A stretch of DNA of 64,000 bases from Paramecium pentaurelia. Lineage: Eukaryota; Ciliophora; Oligohymenophorea; Peniculida; Parameciidae. The notes under the pieces were generated by a model. That model ran no database searches. It was not told where the DNA came from and worked only from the letters and a program-made list of their open reading frames with translations. This document shows positions 48,939-61,339 of the stretch, one piece after another (within the stretch, counting starts at the first letter, position 1; each line of letters starts with the position of its first letter). Location of the stretch: positions 440,165-504,164 of the forward strand of contig CAJJDO010000053.1 of assembly GCA_905183005.1 (NCBI GenBank), in the 5' to 3' direction. Made by a program: the position numbers and the translations under genes.

Positions 48939-51900
48939 ATGAGATTTTTATATTGCGATTCAAATGTAACTCCTGAGATGAAAGAAAAAATAAAAAAATT
49001 ATTATTTGAGAACTCAGATAAATTAAATCACTAAAATCCAGCACTCTTTTTATAACAACTACTTAATAAAAATTTTGAAAAACTATGGTAAAATGATTAT
49101 TTAGTATTTACATTAGGTTTGTTTATCTGGTTTATAGTCCTGTGGAATTAGAATATTAAGTTAGATCAAACACTTCAATATGTAATTAATAAATTGATAT
49201 TTGTAGTAATTGATATAGAAATTGAAACAACTAGATATATTTTGGCATAATTTGAAGAAGTCAGCATAGGAACATTCTCTAAGGATAAGTTCATCAAAAC
49301 ATGTCAACAAATTGAAAAGTATATTCAATAGTAATCGCATGACTTGAATTCTGTTCTACTTGAATCATTAAAATCTTTGGAATATCATTTTGGACCAAGT
49401 TGTCATATGATCCTAGTTAAATGTAATGAATAAGAAACATAACTATAATTTAATGGTCCTAATTAGAATCAATATATATTTAAAATACAAATAAGTGCTT
49501 TAGAATCAATTTAAGGAGGCATATTTTACATTCCTTTAGGTGCAGAAGAAGAGGATGGATTTATAGAATTTCACCATAGAAATATATCAGGAGAAGAGGA
49601 ACTCGATAATAATGAATTAAAAGATGAAAATTAAATTTAAGATGAATATGAAGAACCAATGGATTTATAATTTTAAGTCATGTTGGATGCCAAAGAATTT
49701 AAATAATCAACTGATTAAGAAAAAGTTAGTTTTGATGAACTTGAAATCTAACCATTGAAAGTGCATTCATTTTCTATACTATTTTAAATTGTGATTTCAC
49801 CGTTTCCTAAAGAAATAAGTATAAATATTCATAATATATTAGAGGATGATTTAAATGTATTATCTACTGGAAGTTCTTTGATGTCTAAAAATATGACCTT
49901 TGGTATTAATAGAGATTAACTATTCTTTTTCAATTTTCAACTTATGACAGGGAAAATGGAAACTCTTTATTCTCAAATGAAAATTAAAAGGAATATATTA
50001 TATTAAATATCTCTAGTATATACTGAAACAGAAACATACAAGTAAAATTACTTATTCTATAAATCTATTTAGAGAAGTATCAATGTATATCAATGGAGCA
50101 ATTGAAAATCAAATTAATTTATCATAATAATTAGAACCACCAAGAGGATTTTTTTGGATAGGATCTGAATAAGCCCTTAAATTATTTAAAGGAACACTAA
50201 AGGATATTGTATTTGTATCATAAGCCTTACATTAAAAACATGTTAAATCAATTTATGCTGAACTTTAAAGTGCATTAGCTCATAATTTTGACAGAAAAAC
50301 AATGGATATTGTTGATGAAATATTGTAATAATTTAAAGAAGAAATTCCTATTGATTAAGATGAATCCAAATATACATAAACTTAAAGTTTGTTAAAATAA
50401 TAATCTAAAACTCTAACTAAAACAAGTAATAAAAAATTATAAATACCTCCACATCTCTAAAGAAGTTATCATGTATTTGAAGAAATTGATAAAAAGAAAG
50501 TTTAATAGTTGGAATAACCACATTAAAAAACTATTTAAGATTTTGCAGGTATGTTTTTTATATTAATTTTTAAGATAGATTAAAATAACTTTTTGAATAA
50601 AATGAAATATTATAGCATAAATGTCATGAATTGAGTTTGAACTTCTATTGGGTGTTTACTACTGTATAATAATTAGCACCACCATTAGAAGAAAATGCAA
50701 GTCCCAAACTTCAATTTGAATATATTCATTAAGAATTATTTAGAGAAAGGTAATTAATATTAAATATGAATTATATTAGATTTGAAACCTATCCATATTA
50801 TGCTATTGAATTTGATAGATTTTGCAAAGTTGTATAACATATTGGAATTTAATTATCACGTGATGATATTTATCAATTAGCTGAAATTACTGATTCTCTA
50901 AGGGAAAATAAAAAATTTGGTTATTATTTAATTTATGATCGATTACTATTATCTATTAGATAGGCTGCTTTAACTTAAGAGGAAATTGAAGAAGTAAAGA
51001 GTTAATATAATACTGATGAAAAAGAAGCAGATTAAGATTTAGTTATTTATGCAGATGGAATATAAAGATTTAAACAACAACGATATGAGTCTAATGTTAG
51101 TTTCTTTGATTAACTTATAAAATTAGTAGGATCTGAGAATGAAGCCTTCAAATATAATATTAAATATCTCTTAGCATATTTTGTAAATAATGATGAATTT
51201 GTTTAAAAATTAACAGCAGTCTATATTCATAAAGAAACAGAATAAGAAGTAGAAATTGAAGGAATTGAACTATTTTCTTATGATCAAGATAAGATATTTC
51301 AATAAAAACTAAATATATCTGAGGAAACATAACCTAAGTATTTCAGAGTTCATTACAATGGTGAGAATATGGCTATGATATCATTTAAAACACATGAAAC
51401 TGAAGAAACATTTAAAATTGATAAAACATTTTCATATAAAGAAGGATAAGATGCAACAGGTTAATTACAGACTTATGCTTTTGAATAATTAAGATTGGCA
51501 GGATTTAGATTTTAAATAGTATAGAAAGATGAGTATTCACAAATAATAAGGTTAGAAGCAGAATATTTAAAAAAAGATCCAAAAGTAGAAGAACAAAAAA
51601 GAAATTAACCAGAAACATTGCCAGTATTACCAGAAAATTGGAATTAAGGGAAATTCTAACTTATCATAAATAGATGTTCTGATTGTGAAAAACATAAGAC
51701 AACTACATGGCATAATGAAGCTGATTTTGCCCTTAAATTTAATGAAATTGGATAAATATTAAAAGAGTTATTCCCAAATATAGAAGTAATAGGAAATTGG
51801 GATAAAACATAATAATTAGAGCATTTTGATGTTTATATTAGAGGAGTAGGTTAATTAGGTTAAATGGATAAAGAAGGTAGAGTATTTTTGTTTAGAAAAA

Positions 51901-53384
51901 ATGAAAAGTTGTCAAAATTTTTGGATTGCTTCTTAAAGAGAATGTTAAAAGTGTATGATGATATAGTATTAATTGCTTAAGCCTATGGAGACACAAATCA
52001 TATGGCAAGTCGATAAGAACAATTCTTAAAAACTAACAATTATTCTTAAAGATCTAAGATATCTCATGATCATCCATGCAATGTACCTGATAAATAAGAG
52101 AAATCAGAAAAAGGAGAAGCTTAATTAGCTGGTACAGATTTCATTTGTAAAAATTGGGGTTGTGGATAACCATTTAAATATGATTCTACTCCTAATGGAA
52201 TAAAAACATGTAAACATCATCCTGGAAGATATGAATTTGGATCTAAACATGGATTATGGCCAGAATGTTGGACATGTTGTGGTAAAAAATGGGAAGCTGA
52301 AGGCTGTAAATTAGAATATCACAAAGGTGTTCCTGAAAAAGATTATTATAATATTTGTATTAATGTAGGTCCCAAAGATCCAAGAACTGGTTTTCCTGAA
52401 GGTACTTGTGGAATGAGATTTTAAGATGGTGACTCTTCAGAATGTAAATATAATTCAGGAATTCATCAATCTGCTAAATGGCCTGATCCAGCTGCTAAAG
52501 TTTATTTTGTTTAAAAAATACATATTGTATTTATTATATTTAAATATTAGAATCCTGCTTAAAAAGAAAAGGATGCATAGCCAAATAAAAATATTTAAGT
52601 TAGACCAGATGTATATAGACCAACTAAACCTTATAATGAATTTATTAATAAGGATAGATAGAAATTAATGAAACTAATTGAAACAGAGAAAGAATTAAGA
52701 TCATGTACAAATTGGTCATGTGGAAAACAATATAGAGAGATTGAAAATAGAAAAAAGAATACATGTAGATCTCATCCAGGTGTATTTGATTTTGGACATA
52801 CTGCTACTAAAATATAAGAAGCCATTGAAGAATATAAATAAGAAAAAGGATCAAAGATATTATGGAAACCTCAGTAAATAAGATTTTGATTTAAAATAGT
52901 TGGACTTGTTGTCGTAAATCTTGGAATGAACCTGGATGTCTATTAACAAAACACTCAGGACCTTTAGTTACTGAATATAAACCTAATAAATATTAATGGC
53001 CAGATCCAAAAGCATAAATATATTTTAAAAAGAAAGTATCAGAAAATTGGACAAAAATGCTTGAATAAAGTCATAGTTTGACACCTGAAACAGCAAGTTT
53101 GAAATATGATCTTTTATGTAAGACTTTAGGATCTGGAGGAGTAAATATAATTAATATATTTTTAGTAAATTTCTGTTTATAAATTACCTGAGTTATGTGA
53201 TAAATTTGAACTTAATTTATGGGTATGTAGTGAAGATTTAGCATTTTAATTTAAATTTACAGATATTATGGAAGGTAGGGCTTAAGAATATTTGGCTGAT
53301 ACAAGTGGAAATATTGATAAACATAAATTTTTAGATTGGTGGTTTGCAGATGTCAATAGAATGTTAGAAATTTCATCAAAATGA
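48939..53384 (+). CDS. Large CHORD-domain protein with LamG-like and Rdx-like regions
   Basis: 1445 aa with introns 50042-50072 (31 nt), 50549-50574 (26 nt, AAG), 52874-52899 (26 nt) and 53141-53165 (25 nt). In order: helical N terminus; an acidic linker; a LamG/concanavalin-like strand set about residues 360-420 (SMYINGAIENQINLS, GFFWIGSEQALKLFKGTLKDIVFVSQ); a helical EF-hand-like middle (IGIQLSRDDIYQLAEITDSL); a thioredoxin-like segment about 890-990 with CSDC and VFLFRKNEKLSKFLDCF, resembling SelT/SelW/Rdx; CHORD 1 about 1050-1115 (CKNWGCGQPF, CKHHPGRYEFG, CWTCCGKKWEAEGC); CHORD 2 about 1230-1310 (CTNWSCGKQY, CRSHPGVFDFG, WTCCRKSWNEPGC) split by the fourth intron. CHORD modules bind zinc and in Rar1/Chp1/melusin bind Hsp90. 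This protein is far larger than those. The CHORD call is strong; the other domains are moderate. Confidence 0.82.
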
Positions 53385-53497
53385 TATATTACACATATAA
53401 AATAAGAAATATTATATTAGATTGTTTCATTTTTATAAGAAAAATATTTCAATCTTTTCTATTACAAATTTAACTATTAAATTTAATTTTGATAAAT

Positions 53498-53883
53498 ATG
53501 AGTTCTAAACTTTAATATTTAATTATTGGATTTTCCTTTGGAGTTTTATCAACTACATATTATTTAGGAAATTAAAGTAAAGAGAAACTTGTATTAAAAG
53601 CAAAAGAATTAAAACAAAAGGGTATAGAATAAGTAATTATATAATTTAATTAGATTCATGATATTAAAAGTGATTTGAATGATATTAATGCAAAAGAATT
53701 TTTGATTGAAAAGAAAGAATAGATTTTAGAAAAAAGTAAAGACAGGTATATAAATTCTATTAATAGTATAGTTAAGAGTTTGCATAAAAAAAATGGAAAG
53801 ATATTGAAGAGAAGGCTAAAAAAACAAAATAAAAAATGGGAAAAGAATTTGAAAAAATAAAAGAGAAATTTAAATAAGATTGA
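53498..53883 (+). CDS. Small membrane-anchored coiled-coil protein
   Basis: 119 aa after intron 53746-53771 (26 nt, TAG), which is required because without it the frame turns into poly-Lys readthrough. One N-terminal membrane helix (LIIGFSFGVLSTTYYLG, about 8-24) followed by a Lys/Glu-rich amphipathic helix to the end (KLVLKAKELKQKGIEQ, KMGKEFEKIKEKFKQD). This pattern, a short anchor plus a charged coil, is found in small mitochondrial or ER membrane proteins. No family recognised. Start ATG 53498, stop TGA 53881-53883. Confidence 0.65.
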
Positions 53884-53991
53884 TGGTATTATTATATTAT
53901 TTATGTATTATAATTTAATTGATACACAATTTAAACACTTTATGGTATTATAATCAAAGTATATAAATTTAATAATTATAATCGTTAAAAA

Positions 53992-54656
53992 ATGCATAAC
54001 GCTGTGATTACTATACCTTAACATGGAAATGGCAGACTATATAAAACTTCAATTTGCAGACACTTTGAATTAGGTAACTGTTCAATTGGAGATAAATGTC
54101 AATTTGCACATGGTTAAAAAGAATTGAGAAATCCTAATGGTATTATCAAAAAATTATACTCTAGATCCAATATTAGGTAAAATACCAACAATTGATTCAA
54201 ATATAGTTATCACAAATTATAAGAGTATTAATAATATTATTATATTACAGCTGTTTTATGCAAATATGATTAATAAGGATTTTGTAAGAATGGAGTAAAT
54301 TGTCCATATGCTCATGGAACTAATGAAAAGAAATAAGCAAGATTAGCTCCTGTATAATTGAAACAATTATAAGAAAATAAAGAAAATGGTGATGATGAAA
54401 ATGTTGTTAAATTTCTTAATTAATTGACTGATAAATTAATGAAAAATGATGCTTTCAAAAATGATAAGGTATATAAAATTACTAATTATGTATAAAGCAA
54501 GTCTTAGTTTAACTAAAATAAACTCAAACTATGATTGAAGAAAAGCATCATAGAGATGCAGCTGAATAGTTGTCATTAGTTTTATCTTCTCCATCTAGAT
54601 CCTCAAAATAATAAAAAGCGTACGAAACAGTTTATAAATCTTTAACATTGAATTGA
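53992..54656 (+). CDS. Tandem CCCH zinc-finger RNA-binding protein (TIS11-like)
   Basis: 194 aa with introns 54140-54164 (25 nt, TAG), 54225-54250 (26 nt, CAG) and 54469-54497 (29 nt, AAG). Two C-x7-C-x5-C-x3-H fingers: CRHFELGNCSIGDKCQFAH (about residues 23-41) and CKYDQQGFCKNGVNCPYAH (about 76-94). The spacing inside the fingers matches the tristetraprolin/TIS11 class, which binds AU-rich mRNA elements, but the linker between fingers is longer than the canonical 18 residues and the R/KYKTEL lead-in reads RLYKTSIC, which is similar. The C-terminal half is helical and Ser-rich (LSSPSRSSKQQK). Probably an mRNA-stability regulator; target unknown. Confidence 0.85.
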
Positions 54657-54817
54657 AATTATTAATAAAAATAATTATTTAGAAATATATTAATATTAAC
54701 ATTGAAATAATCTATATTAGATTAATTTATGTTGAAATTATTATAATAAAAAAAGTCTAATTATTTAAATTAATCTAAAATTACATAATATATATAAATA
54801 ATATATTAACAATATCT

Positions 54818-57444
54818 TCAAAGAGATAAAAATTCTTTATTCTAGAGTAACTTCTCTACATCATCCATTTATTTTGCATCACCTTTAATCATTATTAAAT
54901 TTAATATATCTGCTATTCTTTATTTCTAAGACATAATCTATTCTTGAGCTTCCATCAATTATTATTCACTTAATTCTGCTATATTCTTAATTATTATGAA
55001 TTTATATTACTTTTTAAATTTCTAATTCCTTTGTTAAACTATCTATTCTTATTTTATCTTTATTTTACTCAAATTCTAAAATAAATAATTAATATTAATA
55101 CTTAATGAAGTATTTTCTTATTTCAAATTTTCACTTTGATTATCCATATCATCTCCTCTGAAACTAAATCCTTTAAAATTATTTTCCTGTTAATGCATAG
55201 AATTTTTATTAGATTATCTAATATATATATATAATTCATACTGAAATGATTATTGCTACTCATTTTATGATTAACTTAAAATTTGTTTTAAGTTCTAATT
55301 ATCAGTTTATAGTTTTAAAATTTCTTCTTAGAGATCATTAAATTTTTAATTGAATTTTTATTCTGCTTATTGCTTCTAATCTAATTCAGATTATAATTCA
55401 TTTTCTAAAATTGAAATTTATTTTTTCATTTATTTTATACTTTCTTCTTAATCCAAAATTTCTAATTCTTTTTTTTTAATTACTTATTTATAACCATCAA
55501 TAATATCTCCTATATTATCTTTATTATTTAAAGCTTATATTCTGATAACATCTTATTTCTTTTCTTCAAGTTAATCCTTTAATTTTGTTATTTCATCTTC
55601 TAAAGATTATATCATTTAATTTAAATTTCCAATTTATTTTTTAAAATTTGTATTTTCTTTTTCTATTTAATAATATTAGATTTTTAATTATTCTAATTCA
55701 TCTTTTTAATGAACAAAATTCATACCTTAATTTTCTAATTATGTTTTCATTTAATTAATAGATTGAGTATCTGATTTAGAATTTATTTTATTTTAAGCAT
55801 CTAAAGATTATTCAATTTAATTATTTTACTTTATTTCTGTTTTCATTTATAATGCTTCATTTTACAATTTATCTATTTCTTAATTAATCAAAAGTAAATT
55901 ATTTTTTAGATTATAAATTTCTATTTAATTCTTTTCTTTCTCTTTTTGTAATTAAATAACATTATATTAACTCTATTCTAAATGAGTTTTAAGCATGTTA
56001 TTATCTCTTTATAAAAACTCAAGTTCCTTTTTGATTATTTCTTAATTAAAATTAGATTAAGTACCCTATTCATTATTACCATTAATCAATTACTATTATT
56101 ACAAAAATACAATTTATTATTAATACTACTAATTTTATTAAATTACTTATGTATATTCATCTTTCAATGAAGAATAAGTTTATGATAATAGAGAAAATTC
56201 TAAACATGAATTTTAATATTTATCCTTCAAATCTAAATATTTTTTCATTAATTCATCATACTTATCAGAATTATTTAATTAATTACTATTTAATAATTCT
56301 TCTTATTATTATGTTTTACTTCTTTATGATAATTATTATTATAATTCTTTTGGTTTTGGAGGACTTTTTGGAACATCTAAATTAACAACATTTTATTTGA
56401 TTTTTTATTTGGAGATTTAAGGATCATGTAGAGATTTAACTAATTCATCAGAGTTTTAATATTATTGTGTGGGTGGTTAAATTTGACTATTGTACATAAA
56501 TTAATAATCTTTAGAATCTTTTTATTCTACAAAGGATTGATAATGGAGAGATTTTTATTTGATACCTTTTTCAGATTAACTAATAATTTAATCTTCATTA
56601 GAACCATTTTTTAAATCATCAAATTAATTCTATTTTAATTTTTAATTTAATTTGGATGAATATTTTTTTTTATCTTCTTCTTTATTTTCATTATTCATTT
56701 ATTATAATTATTTGTCTACTTTATTTAATTTTTCATTTATCATTCTTAATTCATAATCTTATTATCTTTAAGGATTCAGATTATTTACAGGACTTTAAAA
56801 TTTCTTATTTACTTTTGTAGGAGTGCCAAATCTTTTAGGAGGTGAAACAACTCTAACTTAAGCATTTGATTTTCTTAAATTATCAGTCCAATTATAATTA
56901 TAATCATCAACCATTATTATCTTTTATGAATGCTTTGGTTCTTTTAGTTTTCTTTCTTATTGATTTTTTAAGTATTCTTTATGATCTTTCCATTAAGAAT
57001 ACGTTACATGAGTAGTTCTCTTTTCATTTTCTTCTCCAATTCTTTTTGATTAAACCTATCTTTTAGGACTTTATCCTCCATTTCTTTGTGTATTCTAAGG
57101 ACTATTACCTGAAAGATAAGGATTAAGAATTTTAGGGTTAATTTCTTAAGGTTTTTCTATGAATTACCATTCAAACATAAATGTTAATTGGGCTTCTTCA
57201 TTCTATTCACTCTAAATAGATAATTTATCTGATAATGATTAGAATTTATTGTCAATATAAAAGTCTAAATCAAAGACAGCTTCTCCAAATTTACTTTAAT
57301 TTTCAAAAAAGATCAATTTGAGCTTTCATAATAAATTAGACATACTTTTTTTTTGTTTTTTGGATCATAATGTGTTCTGATTTCAGCCTTTTCATAAATG
57401 TCTTATTGTTCATAACATTTACATTTAAGTTAACTATTTAACAT
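54818..57444 (-). CDS. C2-like N terminus plus long coiled coil
   Basis: 867 aa with one intron 57323-57345 (23 nt, AAG). The N terminus holds a compact beta-type unit (KCYEQQDIYEKAEIRTHYDP, LKLIFFENQSKFGEAVFDLDF, AQLTFMFEWQFI) that resembles the NT-C2 domain of EHBP1/EEIG proteins. A low-complexity Lys/Ser/Gln region (NPYLSGNSPQNTQ, SQWKDHKEYLKNQQERK) follows, and then roughly 450 residues of Gln/Glu/Lys/Asn coiled coil with many TAA/TAG codons, ending VEKLLQNKEFLSL. By analogy with NT-C2 proteins it could tether membranes or vesicles to filaments. The C2 assignment is moderate; the coil is certain. The standard-code ORF on the other strand inside it is a shadow. Confidence 0.72.
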
Positions 57445-57685
57445 GACTGCAGTAACAGCTACATTCAATCAAACATATTACAATCATTAAGTTGCATATG
57501 GCAATACATAATAGGTGAATCTATATAAAAATAAACAGTTTGCACCTCTATATTAATTTATAGCATCTATACTATATTTTATTATTTTATTATAATAATG
57601 TATTTCGTTATTTTTAATTTATCATATTAAATATATATATATATATTCATGTAATAATATATTAACAATTCATTATAGTTATTAC

Positions 57686-59571
57686 TCATATAAGTAATTC
57701 TAATTAATGTAGCATTTCTTCACGGATCAAATCGATTTCTTTTTTTTGATAATAATTCCATGTTCTCAAAGAGTAAGGACCAATTCCATACAAATTGTCA
57801 CATTAATAGTTTAAAAGAATCTTTTAAACATTAAAATTAGGAATTATTAACTCATCACAATATTTTAACTTTGAAGAGGAATTATTGTAAATTTTAATGA
57901 TGGAATCATTATAATCTTAATGCAAAAACAGAATCTCTTTAGTTTCATGAGCAATAGTCATATCCAAAGGATTACTCTATAGTTCTTTATCAAAAAGCAA
58001 TTAATTCTTTGATATATTCCAAAGTAAACATCTATTTGAATTCTACTTTGCATAAATGATATTATTAGAATTTCCAGGAGTAAACATGGCCTTTAAAGCC
58101 TACTATTCATTTTCTTAGAAACTGAATTGAGCAATGGTTGGATTTCTCATATCTAAGTGAATAAATCCATTTGTCATTGTCACTACAACATTATAATCAT
58201 GAACATCAATGTGTTAAATATATTCAGATTTTGAATCTTATATTTATTTAAAACTTGGGAGTTGCTCAATAAAATCATCCTTAATTTAATCTTATTCTTC
58301 ATCTAATTTAAAACTTGTTAAATTAAATAGATTTGGATCTTTAGGATTAAATTAAGGACTTTCAATTATTGTGGATCCAAATTTAGGTAACAAAGGTGAT
58401 AATATTTAGTTTGCTTGAATACCATTTAATTATTGTTTCTACATTTATAATTAAAAACATTTTCTTTCGTTCATTCTTTCATCAAGTATCAACAATTCCT
58501 TAAATTAATAAATACAAATAACTTACATTATTATATCCTACATATATATTGTTTAATTATTATGTTATGAATGTTGGTTATGAATGTTCCTACATATTAC
58601 AATTATATTAATTGTTTAATCCATAATAATGATAAGCTTGATTTTTAAATAAATTCCAACCCATAATATTACCTTAATCAGTACCAGTAATTAACATATC
58701 ATTAGATATATTTTTATCACAAATACAAAATGATATAAATTTTGAATTCTTATCATTAATATTACATATTTTCTCACTAGAAAATGTATCATTTATTAAT
58801 TCTAATCTTGTCAAATGAGTCCCATTATTTATTATTATTCCATTTTATTATTTTAAAGAAATGAAATTATTTTACATTTTTCTACTTTAAGCATAAGTTC
58901 CATCAAATGCTGAAAAATATTGGATGTTCTAAAATCATAATATTCATTTACTTTTCGAATTATCCTTAATTCATCAATCAATCTATTAACTTTCTTATTT
59001 ATCTTAGGATCTAATTAATTTTCTTATCCTTCTTATGTTGTTGTTGTTAATCCCTAAATCCGAATATGAGATATAGATTTAGATGGTGATTCATCAGAAG
59101 ATAAAATATTAATAGGCTTTTAATACTTTTATTTTGTCTTCTCTAAAAACTTCTCTAATTTCTAGATTTTCTTTAAACTTTCCTCAGTATATTTTGATTA
59201 TATTATCAATGCTTCTGAAAATGTTGCTGGTTCCTTATATACAGAATTGTTATATTTGGTTCCACTTAAGAGTTATTTATTAACTGGTGTTTTAGAAAGT
59301 ACTTCATCTTTCTCCTAATAATATATTATTTTAAATGCTTTACAATTTCTTAATAAGGAACTGCTAAATTCCTGGGTGTGTTAAACATAATATTCTATTC
59401 ATTATAGACTGAATTTTTGTTGAGTTTTGCTGAAATTGTTTAAGCATGGGTGAAACTTTAAAATTGAAATGAATTTGGCATTGGTGATTCATCACAAGAG
59501 AATTCTGAAATAATCGAGGTTGTTGAAGACTTTGGTACATTTTGCTTAAATTTGACAGAATTGTTTTTCAT
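57686..59571 (-). CDS. WD-repeat-like protein
   Basis: 601 aa after introns 59315-59343 (29 nt, TAG), 58929-58951 (23 nt, TAG) and 58499-58526 (28 nt, AAG). The N-terminal 220 residues are low-complexity and helical (FSEALIIQSKYTEESLKKIQ, KYQKPINILSSDESPSKS). The C-terminal part has beta-propeller-like blades: FISFCICDKNISNDMLITGTD then QGNIMGWNLF; HIDVHDYNVVVTMTNGFIHL then DMRNPTIAQF; AMFTPGNSNNIIYAKQNSNR then CLLWNI; ending YGIGPYSLRTWNYYQ. Spacing of GNIxGWN and LLWNI boxes at about 40-100 residues fits divergent WD40 repeats. No further identity; possibly a scaffold. Confidence 0.68.
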
Positions 59572-59966
59572 TTTAATTTATCTATGATCAAAAACTTAAC
59601 CTGAGCCTTTAGTTAAAATTGAACTGAAATAAGGCTTTTTTTCACTAAACAATTAATTAAGTAAAATTAAAAATTATTTAATATAAAAATTTTAAATATA
59701 CTAGAAAAAGTTCTCTTCAATCAAAGTCTAATGTTAATCATTAAGTATAGATCAATATGAGTAATCATTTAAAGAAAGTCTTATTAATTGATCATTTTCA
59801 TATTTAGTATTAAATTTAATTATATTTATATATATATATAATTAACATACAAATATATACATATTAATATAATTATTAACAACATTATACATTTGATTTA
59901 AAAATATTCATTCCATTGTATTGATTTGTTAAATATAATCAATTTTTTAAATAAATAATTTTTAAT
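59572..59966. other. Divergent intergenic region
   Basis: 395 bp between the starts of the WD-repeat-like gene (minus) and the L3m gene (plus), so it should hold both promoters. It contains a TATATATATATATAA-like tract near 59827. No other motif recognised. Confidence 0.5.
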
Positions 59967-61276
59967 ATGTTGCTTAGATTTATAACCACAACCCATCAAT
60001 TAAATTGGGCATCACTCTATTATTTCACAAAACACACTAGACCCAAAGCATAACCTCATAGAGAAAAAACAAGAGCTAAAGCAATAAGTGATGATAAATC
60101 CGGAAAAATTGCTAAATCTGATTAAGAACAAGAATAAAAGCAATAACAAGAAAATCTCAAGAAAAAAATAGAATTAGAAAAATTAAGAGCATTATAACCA
60201 AAAATGCACACCTGGAGCTCATTTTATGAAACGCATATTCCTTAAACTAAAAAAATACCAAAAACTATTTACCTTTCTCTAAATGAATAAACTGAAGGAA
60301 GAAGAAAGCATTATAAAAAGTTTGTTTAACCTCCAGTTGATATTACTGAAGAATGCAATTAAAAATTTGAAATTAAATAGCATACTTATGAGGATCCTTT
60401 TGCTTAACCAAAAAGAGCTGGTTTGATTGCTGTTAAAGTAGGAATGACAGCTTAATGGGATAAATGGGGTTATAGACATGCATTAACAGTCTTATAATTA
60501 GATAATAATTAAGTTGTTTAAATAGTGAAGAATGATACATATACTGGTTTGTAGATTGGAGCAGGAGCTGTCAATATTAAAACTCTAAAAAAACCTTAGA
60601 TAGGTCATTTCCTTAAAGCAAATGTAATCTAAAATTATAATAGTAGATACCTCCCAAAAAATATATAAAGGAATTCCCTATTACTCCTGAAAATGTACTA
60701 CCAGTAGGCTTTATGTTGACTGCAAGACACTTTACTCCAGGCTAGTATATTGATATATAAGGTATTTCAACAGGAAAAGGTAAGAATAAAGTTGTGATTT
60801 ATTCTGTTAGGATTTGGAGGTACAGTTAAAAGACATAATTTCAAAACACAACCTGCCACTCATGGTAATTCTCTATGTCATAGACAATTGGGAAGTACAG
60901 GTTAAAGACAAGATCCAGGAAGAGTATTTAAGGGAAAGAAAATGCCTGGTCATTTAGGTAATGATAAAGTTACATGTGAGGGGGTCTAAGTAATATATGA
61001 TATCATTTTAATAAGATTTATAGAATAGATGCAGTTAGATAATTAATATACATAAAAGGTTCAGTTCCAGGTAAACCTGGTTCAATTGTTTATTTAAGGG
61101 ATTCTTGGAAGGTATAAAAGAAAAATAAAGATCTACTTAACTTTCCAACTTTGGCTGTTGAAAATGGAAAAGAATATGCAAAGGAAATAGTAATGGAAGC
61201 TCCATTGGAAGATCCTGAATTGTAGGAAACTCATGAGAATGATTTTCCTAAAGCTGGAGAGGATGCAGAAGACTGA
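59967..61276 (+). CDS. MRPL3: Mitochondrial large-subunit ribosomal protein L3 (bL3m)
   Basis: 410 aa after introns 60624-60643 (20 nt, TAG; a 23-nt version ending at the next TAG is equally in frame), 60780-60810 (31 nt, TAG) and 60990-61015 (26 nt, AAG). A mitochondrial-type N terminus (MLLRFITTTHQLNWASLYYF) and a Gln/Lys-rich extension precede the L3 core: RAGLIAVKVGMTAQWDKWG, LPVGFMLTARHFTPGQYIDI, ISTGKGFGGTVKRHNFKTQP, ATHGNSLCHRQLGSTGQ, GKKMPGHLGNDKVT and YIKGSVPGKPGSIVYLRD. These are the signature loops of bacterial/mitochondrial L3, which nucleates 23S rRNA folding near the peptidyl-transferase centre. Larger than bacterial L3 by about 200 residues at both ends. Confidence 0.95.
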
Positions 61277-61339
61277 AATAAATAAAAAGAGTATAACAAT
61301 ATTAAATCAAAAATATAAATAACAATAAAGATTAAAATT

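Noticed and set aside
49117..49137. Candidate 21-nt intron (GTT...TAG) in the CHORD gene
   Set aside because: Length divisible by three, no stop inside, GTT donor; reading through gives a reasonable hydrophobic stretch.
52426..52668. Plus-strand 80-codon ORF
   Set aside because: Frame-shifted shadow within the CHORD protein between its two CHORD modules.
56149..56385. Plus-strand Ile/Leu-rich ORF that looks like a membrane protein
   Set aside because: Antisense of Lys/Asn/Glu coiled-coil codons, which always read as hydrophobic; the minus-strand gene explains it.
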